This document shows positions 36,778 to 41,822 of a stretch of DNA of 41,822 nucleotides, piece after piece. A program made the translations under genes and the position numbers. This DNA comes from Prevotella sp. (GTDB taxonomy: Bacteria > Bacteroidota > Bacteroidia > Bacteroidales > Bacteroidaceae), in NCBI GenBank assembly GCA_017474925.1, contig JAFVGN010000050.1, forward strand, positions 1 to 41,822, written 5' to 3'. The notes under the pieces were generated by a model. It searched no databases. It worked only from the letters and a program-made list of their open reading frames with translations, and was not told where the DNA came from. Within the stretch, counting starts at the first letter, position 1, and the number at the start of each line of letters is the position of its first letter.

Positions 36778-39510
36778 ATGAGAAGAATACTAACGCTATG
36801 CGTCATGCTGCTTGGCGCGTGGACAGCGACCGTAACGGCACAGACAGCCCGTGAGGAAATCAAGGCCAACAAGTACCTGGCCGGCAGCAACTATCTGGAC
36901 TACGACCGTTATCCGGCTACGGAGGCACTGACACCAGCCCCCAAGGGATATACCCCCTTCTATATGTCGCACTATGGGCGGCATGGTTCGCGCTGGCTTA
37001 TTGGCGAGCGCAGCTACACCAGTGTGCTGGAGCCCCTGCGTCGGGCCAAGCAGGCCGGCAAACTGACGCCGAAGGGCGAAGAGACACTGGCACAGCTGGA
37101 GCTGTTTGCGGCACTGCCTCAGCCCAACTACCCCGTCCTGGATGGCCAGTACGGCGGTGCACAGCTGCGCCTTGGCGACCTGTCGACGGTGGGCGAGCGG
37201 CAGCATCACGGCATAGGCCGCCGCATGGTGGAGCATTTCCCTGAGATCTTCAAGACCAAGGACGTGCCAGTCGATGCCCGTTCCACGGTGGTCAACCGCT
37301 GCATCCTCTCCATGATGGCCGAGTGCGAGGAACTGGCCGCTGCCAATCCCACGGCACGCATCCGCAACGACGTCAGCGAAGCTCTGCAGTATTACCTGAA
37401 CCAGCCACGCTCAGGACTCATCCGCGCCATGGGCCTCAAGGGCCGCGAGGTACGTTCCAGTCTGGGCGACCGCATCAAGCCCGACCGCCTGATGGGTGTT
37501 CTCTTTAACGACCAGCAATGGGTGAAGGAGAACATCAAGCCACAGCCGCTGATGTATAACCTCTTCGAAGTCACCACGAACATGCAGAGCCATGACGTCG
37601 ACATCGACCTGTATCCGCTGTTCACCGAAGAGGAAATCTACGAGCAGTGGCGCATGCGCAATATGGGATGGTACATCGACTACGGTCCTGCACCGCAGAC
37701 CGATGGCGTCATGCCCTTCACGCAGCGTAACCTGTTGCGCAACATCATCGAGACCGCCGACACCGTCACCCGGACGCAGGCCACCCTGCGCTTCGGCCAC
37801 GAGGTTTGTGTCATGCCTTTGGCCTGTCTGCTCGAACTGGGCGACTGCGGCAGTCAGGTCAGCGACCTCGACCAGCTGGACGCCACCTGGCGCAACTACC
37901 GCATCTTCCCTATGGCCTGCAACATCCAGCTCATATTCTACGCCCCCAAGAAAACTGTTAACTCCAATCGGTTGTCAGTCAACTCTCCCGACGTCCTGGT
38001 CAAGGCCCTGCTGAACGAGCGCGAGGTGTCACTGCCCGTCAAGACCACGCAGTATCCTTATTACAAATGGACTGACGTGCGCCAGTATTATCTTGACAAG
38101 CTCGCTGCCTTCGATGCCAAGGAGGCCGCTTTGGCCCCTGCCAACGAGCCCGAGGCCCGCTATGCGCGCTACTATGCCAGCCTGCCCGTCGACATTCAGC
38201 CCGTCCGCCGTCCTGCCATTCCCGACAACGAGATCAGCCTGAAGGACGTTGGTGGCGTTGCCGACGGCATCACCCTCAACACCGAGGCCTTCGAACGTGG
38301 CATCAGCAAGCTCTCCAAACAAGGCGGTGGCCGCCTGACCGTTCCTGAGGGTATATGGCTCACCGGTCCCATCATGCTCAAGGACAATATCGAGCTGCAC
38401 CTCCAGAAGAACGCCATCGTGGTGTTCTCGCCCGACAAGTCGCTCTACCTTGACAAGAATCCGAAAGCCAGCCGCGCCTACGGATGCATCCGTGCCTCGA
38501 AGCGCAAGAACATAGCCATCACCGGCAGCGGCATCCTTGACGGCAACGGCGAGCACTGGCGTCCCGTCAAGCGCTCCAAGGTCAGCGACGTCGAGTGGCG
38601 CCACTATCACGACGTCGTCGGCGGCATCGACAAGGACAAGGGCCAGCTCTTCTATCCCCACGGTGTGAGGGCAGGCTATGCCGACATTGCCGACACCCCC
38701 GAGCAGCAGGACAAGATGCGCAACGACCTTATCCGGCTCACCGACTGCGAGAACGTGCTCATCGAGGGCGTCACCGTGCAGAACTCACCTAAGTTCCACG
38801 TCCATCCCCTCAACTGCCGCAACGTCATTGTCGACGGCGTCACCGTGCGCTGTCCGTGGAATGCCCAGAACGGCGATGCCATCGACTTCACCGACGTCAA
38901 CGTCGGACTCATCGTCAACTGTGTGGTCGATGCAGGCGATGACGGACTTTGCATGAAGAGCGGCAAATACAAGTCCAAGTCGCCCGCCAACGGCTGCGAG
39001 GACATCGTCATCCAGGACAATACCGTCTACCACGCCCATGGAGGCTTCGTTCTCGGCAGTGAGACCATCAGCGGCATGCGTCGCATCGTCGTGCGCCACA
39101 ACCGCTTCTGCGGCACCGACACAGGCCTGCGCTTCAAGAGCGGCATCGGACGCGGTGGCAAGACCGAGCAGCTCTACATCTCCGACATCCAGATGACCGA
39201 CATCAAGGACCAGGCCATCGTCTTCCAGTGCGACTACGTCGACCGTCCTGCCGGCAGAGACACCGGTGCCCAGCCTGAGCTTACCGACGAGCAGCGCAAG
39301 CTCGCTCCTGAGTTCCAGGACATCAACATCGAGCGCGTCACCTGCCGGGGCACCCATACCGCCATCAAGGCCGCTGGCATCGCAGGACTCGACTGCGTAC
39401 ACGACATCAACCTCAAGGACATCACCATCGTCTACCACGACACCGACCAGCAGATTGATGCCCAGACCGCCAAGCTGAACATGACCAACGTGAAGCTCGT
39501 GAAGGAATAG
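36778..39510 (+). CDS. Histidine acid phosphatase fused to GH28 polygalacturonase-like enzyme
   Basis: A secreted 910-residue fusion with one signal peptide (ending TVTAQ, residue 22); the ATG at 36778 is chosen for it, although the frame is open from 36583. Residues about 40-470 are a clade-2 histidine phosphatase (phytase/MINPP relatives): RHG with H69 as phospho-acceptor and H341-E342 in FGHEVCV as the proton-donor site. From residue 481 (IPDNEISLKDVGG) a complete GH28 right-handed beta-helix follows: NGDAID with D700, AGDDG with D721/D722, HGG with H754 and RFKSG with R785/K787. GH28 enzymes cut galacturonan or rhamnogalacturonan. Both active sites look intact and the frame is unbroken. 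Why the two are joined is unknown. Confidence 0.88.
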   Translation: MRRILTLCVMLLGAWTATVTAQTAREEIKANKYLAGSNYLDYDRYPATEALTPAPKGYTPFYMSHYGRHGSRWLIGERSYTSVLEPLRRAKQAGKLTPKGEETLAQLELFAALPQPNYPVLDGQYGGAQLRLGDLSTVGERQHHGIGRRMVEHFPEIFKTKDVPVDARSTVVNRCILSMMAECEELAAANPTARIRNDVSEALQYYLNQPRSGLIRAMGLKGREVRSSLGDRIKPDRLMGVLFNDQQWVKENIKPQPLMYNLFEVTTNMQSHDVDIDLYPLFTEEEIYEQWRMRNMGWYIDYGPAPQTDGVMPFTQRNLLRNIIETADTVTRTQATLRFGHEVCVMPLACLLELGDCGSQVSDLDQLDATWRNYRIFPMACNIQLIFYAPKKTVNSNRLSVNSPDVLVKALLNEREVSLPVKTTQYPYYKWTDVRQYYLDKLAAFDAKEAALAPANEPEARYARYYASLPVDIQPVRRPAIPDNEISLKDVGGVADGITLNTEAFERGISKLSKQGGGRLTVPEGIWLTGPIMLKDNIELHLQKNAIVVFSPDKSLYLDKNPKASRAYGCIRASKRKNIAITGSGILDGNGEHWRPVKRSKVSDVEWRHYHDVVGGIDKDKGQLFYPHGVRAGYADIADTPEQQDKMRNDLIRLTDCENVLIEGVTVQNSPKFHVHPLNCRNVIVDGVTVRCPWNAQNGDAIDFTDVNVGLIVNCVVDAGDDGLCMKSGKYKSKSPANGCEDIVIQDNTVYHAHGGFVLGSETISGMRRIVVRHNRFCGTDTGLRFKSGIGRGGKTEQLYISDIQMTDIKDQAIVFQCDYVDRPAGRDTGAQPELTDEQRKLAPEFQDINIERVTCRGTHTAIKAAGIAGLDCVHDINLKDITIVYHDTDQQIDAQTAKLNMTNVKLVKE

Positions 39511-39560
39511 ACATACACTCACATTACAAAATAACATTTTAATCATTCAAAATCAAGTTT

Positions 39561-40457
39561 ATGAAGAAAACCATTCTGTTCAGCATCATGCTGACCGCTG
39601 CCTTTGCAGCAAACGCCCAGCTCAAAGTATCACCCAAGATGACTCAGGGCGACCAGAAGAACTATGCTTCAACCACCGTTATCAACATTCCCGGACAAGG
39701 TACTGTCACCATCAGCGACGAGTCGTCCATCAGCGTTGCCGAGGTTCTGTCTGATGGCTTCGTGCTCAGCTACGAGACCAACAAGGTGACCACCGATGCC
39801 AAGGCCGACAACGTCATTGGCCAGATCATGGCAGCCGCCCAGGAAGTCATGATGGGCTCCAACGTCCGCATCGTCACCGACAAGGACGGCAAGCCCCTGC
39901 GCCTCGACAACTTCGATATCGTCAAGCAGCAGGTAGCCAAGAAAGCCGACGCCATCCTTGACCAGATGCTCAAGGCTGCTCCCCAGCTCGGACAGATGAT
40001 GTCCCGCGACGATTTGCGTAATCAGATCCTGGAGAATATCACCGCCGACAACATCCTCAAGTCCATGCAGAACATCACCAGTCCGATAGCCCTCAATGGC
40101 AAGACCGTCATGACCGGTGCCCAGGAAGACTTCGTCAACGAGCAAGGTCTCAAGCTGAAGCGCATGTACTTCGTCAACGGCAACAAGGTCACCGCCAATT
40201 CGAGCATGAACATGACCAAGGACGAGATGAAGCAGCTCATCATCTCCACCGTCGAGAAGGCTGCTCCCGACCAGGCAGCGATGATCAAGCAGAACATCGA
40301 CCAGGTCATGGCCAGCGGCATGATCAAGTTCGACGTGAAGGAGACCGCCACCTACGAGATTGGCGACGACGGCTGGGTGAAGTCCATCAACGGTGAGAGC
40401 ACAAACGAGAGCATGGGCCAGAGCATGTCCGTCAAGAGTACCGTTACCTTGCAGTAG
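39561..40457 (+). CDS. Secreted protein of unknown function
   Basis: A 298-residue protein with a clear signal peptide (MKKTILFSIMLTAAFAANAQ, cleaved near residue 20). I do not recognise the family. The mature part alternates predicted beta-strands (early: TVTISDESSISV, then VLSYETNK) with a helical, Gln/Met/Lys-rich middle (about 115-180) and ends in strands. It contains few cysteines and no catalytic motif that I can name. It lies 50 bases behind the GH28 fusion without an obvious promoter, so it may be co-transcribed. C-ending codons resemble those of ddh, pointing to high expression. A bidirectional terminator follows at 40516. Confidence 0.8.
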   Translation: MKKTILFSIMLTAAFAANAQLKVSPKMTQGDQKNYASTTVINIPGQGTVTISDESSISVAEVLSDGFVLSYETNKVTTDAKADNVIGQIMAAAQEVMMGSNVRIVTDKDGKPLRLDNFDIVKQQVAKKADAILDQMLKAAPQLGQMMSRDDLRNQILENITADNILKSMQNITSPIALNGKTVMTGAQEDFVNEQGLKLKRMYFVNGNKVTANSSMNMTKDEMKQLIISTVEKAAPDQAAMIKQNIDQVMASGMIKFDVKETATYEIGDDGWVKSINGESTNESMGQSMSVKSTVTLQ

Positions 40458-40505
40458 CTCCATGTCAATGTTTGCGAAAGCTTCGCATACATTTGCATCT
40501 CTGAC

Positions 40506-40548
40506 AAAAAAACAAGCGGCAAGTGAACCTTCTCACCTGCCGCTTTTT
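40506..40548. terminator. Bidirectional intrinsic terminator between convergent genes
   Basis: GCGGCAAGTGA (40516-40526) pairs with TCACCTGCCGC (about 40533-40543) with one mismatch, followed by TTTTT (40544-40548). On the other side lies an A run (40506-40512) that becomes a T run for the minus-strand lipoprotein gene, so one hairpin serves both directions. Confidence 0.85.
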
Positions 40549-40643
40549 CGTTCTCCGAACTCCCCCTTCCGCGCAAACGCCCTGCATGTTACATGTTACA
40601 ATTGTTACACTTTTGTTTTGATACTTGGTTCAATGATATGATA

Positions 40644-41156
40644 TTAATCCTCATCAAAATCTAATTGAACCGTTCCATTTAGAGTATATGACTTACTACC
40701 ATTACCAAATGTGAAAGAATCAAACTTGACGGTTATGTAATTGTCGTTCTGTTTGTCTATGATGGTTGCTGAGCCACTTTCATAATCAAGCTTTTTCGAA
40801 TCACCCACATATTCAAATGTAGGAGAGAAGTTTTCCAATTTGCTTCCATTTTTCAGTTCTTCCTTGCCCTTCAAATAAATTTCGTACATATAGTCATAGT
40901 CGTATTCACCCTTTTGTGCATCAGATAAATTACCGCAAGGTAACATGAGTTTTCCACTATGTTTTGTCAAATTCCAACTTGATGAAAAGGTAATAGCGCA
41001 ACGATAGCCATAACAAGCATAATTAACTCCATTGATTTGAAGTACATCATAATCTTGATTAAATCTATTACCTTCATCATCATCACCGCAAGCGGTTAAT
41101 CCCAATGCTGCCACCATCATGGCCAACAGCACGATTGTTGAATACAATTTCTTCAT
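40644..41156 (-). CDS. Small hypothetical lipoprotein
   Basis: A 170-residue lipoprotein with lipobox LTAC; C23 would be lipidated and is followed by GDDDE, an acidic stretch like the Bacteroidetes lipoprotein export signal that sends proteins to the cell surface. The mature part is small, Tyr/Asn/Ser/Lys-rich and beta-strand-like (for example YITVKFDSFTFGNG near the C-terminus). No family is recognised. Base composition is clearly more AT-rich than the preceding plus-strand genes, which fits an accessory or recently acquired gene. It is convergent with the unknown secreted protein at 39561. Confidence 0.75.
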   Translation of the reverse strand: MKKLYSTIVLLAMMVAALGLTACGDDDEGNRFNQDYDVLQINGVNYACYGYRCAITFSSSWNLTKHSGKLMLPCGNLSDAQKGEYDYDYMYEIYLKGKEELKNGSKLENFSPTFEYVGDSKKLDYESGSATIIDKQNDNYITVKFDSFTFGNGSKSYTLNGTVQLDFDED

Positions 41157-41223
41157 TGTTGTTTCGTTTTTTAGTGATTACTATTTTCCCGTTCTTGATG
41201 TTCTATAGTGTCTATTTTTGTTG

Positions 41224-41231
41224 CAAAGATA
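41224..41231 (-). promoter_or_regulatory. -7 box of the lipoprotein gene
   Basis: On the minus strand this reads TATCTTTG, 67 bases before the lipoprotein start codon. No clear TTTG at the -33 distance. Confidence 0.55.
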
Positions 41232-41395
41232 CAAAAAATCTTCAACATTGCATTTCTTTCAGTAAAAAACATCAATATTTCTTTTTTAGTCAATACTTCG
41301 TTTATGCAGAGGATACCTCGTCCCTGGCAAAAACAAGCGGCCCATTATGTTCGTTTTACAAGAAGAGACTATTTGTGTGTTGCCTTAGACAAATA

Positions 41396-41425
41396 CCCCC
41401 TCGTAAACAATTGGTTACGAGGGGG
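41396..41425. repeat. Perfect 11-bp inverted repeat
   Basis: CCCCCTCGTAA (41396-41406) and TTACGAGGGGG (41415-41425) pair perfectly around an 8-base loop. There is no T run on either side, so it is not a classical terminator. Confidence 0.85.
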
Positions 41426-41455
41426 AATCATTAAAATGATTAATTGGACAGGGTC

Positions 41456-41537
41456 TTTTGTCTCACGACAAGTCATTCTATCGCTATAGAAAGATGCCCT
41501 TGTGGTCTCATTTCGTGTCTCACGACACATGGAGACC
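41456..41537. repeat. Two hairpins sharing the core TGTC-TCAC-GACA
   Basis: The word GTCTCACGACA occurs at 41460-41470 and 41517-41527. In each it forms a hairpin with loop TCAC; the first extends as TTGTC/GACAA, the second as GTGTC/GACAC. The second has an outer stem GGTCTC (41504-41509) with GAGACC (41532-41537). Confidence 0.7.
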
Positions 41538-41768
41538 CAATATACACATACACTCCATATTATGAAAAGAAACATTACTCATTCTTATTTTTTTCTTCAT
41601 CACTTGCTTTATTTAATTTATTATTGTTCTCATTGAATATTTTAAAAGCATATCTAAACGCAGAATCATCGTAAGACTTGTTTCTTCTATGTTGCTTTCC
41701 AAATAATTGGAAAATATTTATTGTTTATTAACTGTTTATTATCAATCACTTAGCGTGAAGTCCGTTAG

Positions 41769-41820
41769 TACGATGACTTTTGAAGAAGTCGTAACCACCA
41801 GCCCAGCGCCTTACGCTGGG
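41769..41820. repeat. Pair of hairpins at the window edge
   Basis: The first is TAC plus GACTT (41769-41779, with a GAT bulge) pairing with AAGTCGTA (41786-41793). The second is CCCAGCG (41802-41808) with CGCTGGG (41814-41820), seven perfect pairs around CCTTA. They could be ends of a REP-like or transposon-associated element, or the leader of a gene beyond the window. Confidence 0.6.
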
Positions 41821-41822
41821 TA

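Larger units (their letters stand above)
41157..41822. other. Non-coding right end, rich in palindromes
   Basis: No supported gene. After the lipoprotein promoter the region holds a series of inverted repeats at 41396-41425, 41426-41441, 41456-41472, 41504-41537, 41769-41793 and 41802-41820. Short open frames here have no start context or recognisable product. The last bases are cut off by the window edge. Confidence 0.6.

Noticed and set aside
38785-40463. Long antisense open frames (about 250-264 codons) opposite GH28 and the secreted unknown gene
   Set aside because: The same codon-bias effect; the translations are Val/Asp/Leu-rich without recognisable motifs, and the sense genes have signal peptides and conserved residues.
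41105-41674. Small open frames of 70-110 codons after the lipoprotein gene
   Set aside because: They overlap each other and the lipoprotein promoter, are AT-driven and show no motif or start context.
41157-41822. Insertion sequence or integrase gene at the right edge
   Set aside because: Palindromes are present, but no transposase or recombinase coding sequence lies inside the window, so a mobile element is only a hypothesis.

Overview
The window looks like a chromosomal segment of a Bacteroidales bacterium, most likely Prevotella or a close relative. The evidence is the repeated Bacteroidetes promoter pattern (TTTG, about 19 bases, TAnnTTTG), a hybrid two-component regulator, a type IX secretion SprA, meso-diaminopimelate dehydrogenase, and a GH10 xylanase fused to a CE1 feruloyl esterase like Xyn10D-Fae1A of Prevotella ruminicola. 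No rRNA, tRNA, CRISPR array or transposase gene was recognised.

Layout. (1) 1-525 is non-coding with an 8-base tandem repeat. (2) 526-2657 holds a PadR regulator overlapping a PspC-domain membrane protein. (3) 2788-17510 is a tight seven-gene run of secreted carbohydrate-active enzymes: GH97, GH95, GH10-CE1, tandem GH43-GH43, GH97, GH43 and GH43. (4) 17511-18042 is a long leader with two promoter-like sites, a possible small RNA and a T14 tract, followed by the hybrid two-component regulator (18043-22068). (5) On the minus strand lies an overlapping operon of dacB-like PBP4, a MscS-type channel, mutY and purN (25731 down to 22070). (6) nadB is divergent from it (25841-27430). (7) ruvA and sprA are on the minus strand (35531 down to 27481). 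(8) On the plus strand follow ddh, a histidine phosphatase-GH28 fusion and a secreted unknown protein (35733-40457). (9) On the minus strand is a small lipoprotein (41156 down to 40644). (10) 41157-41822 is a non-coding tail unusually rich in palindromes.

How the genes work together. The enzyme block plus regulator reads as a locus for heavily decorated arabinoxylan of cereal type. GH10 would cut the xylan backbone and CE1 release ferulate. The GH43 enzymes would remove arabinose and/or xylose, the retaining-type GH97 enzymes alpha-galactose (or beta-L-arabinopyranose), and GH95 L-galactose or L-fucose. No SusC/SusD pair is present, so oligosaccharide import must be encoded elsewhere. The flanks are largely housekeeping: cell wall, DNA repair, purine, NAD, lysine/peptidoglycan precursor and protein secretion genes.

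Most worth a second look: the phosphatase-pectinase fusion, the internally duplicated GH43 enzyme, the T14 tract abutting the regulator's promoter, the candidate small RNA at 17589-17710, and the palindrome cluster at the right end, where two hairpins share a loop and show a compensatory base-pair change. All functions are inferred from sequence recognition; no database search was run.
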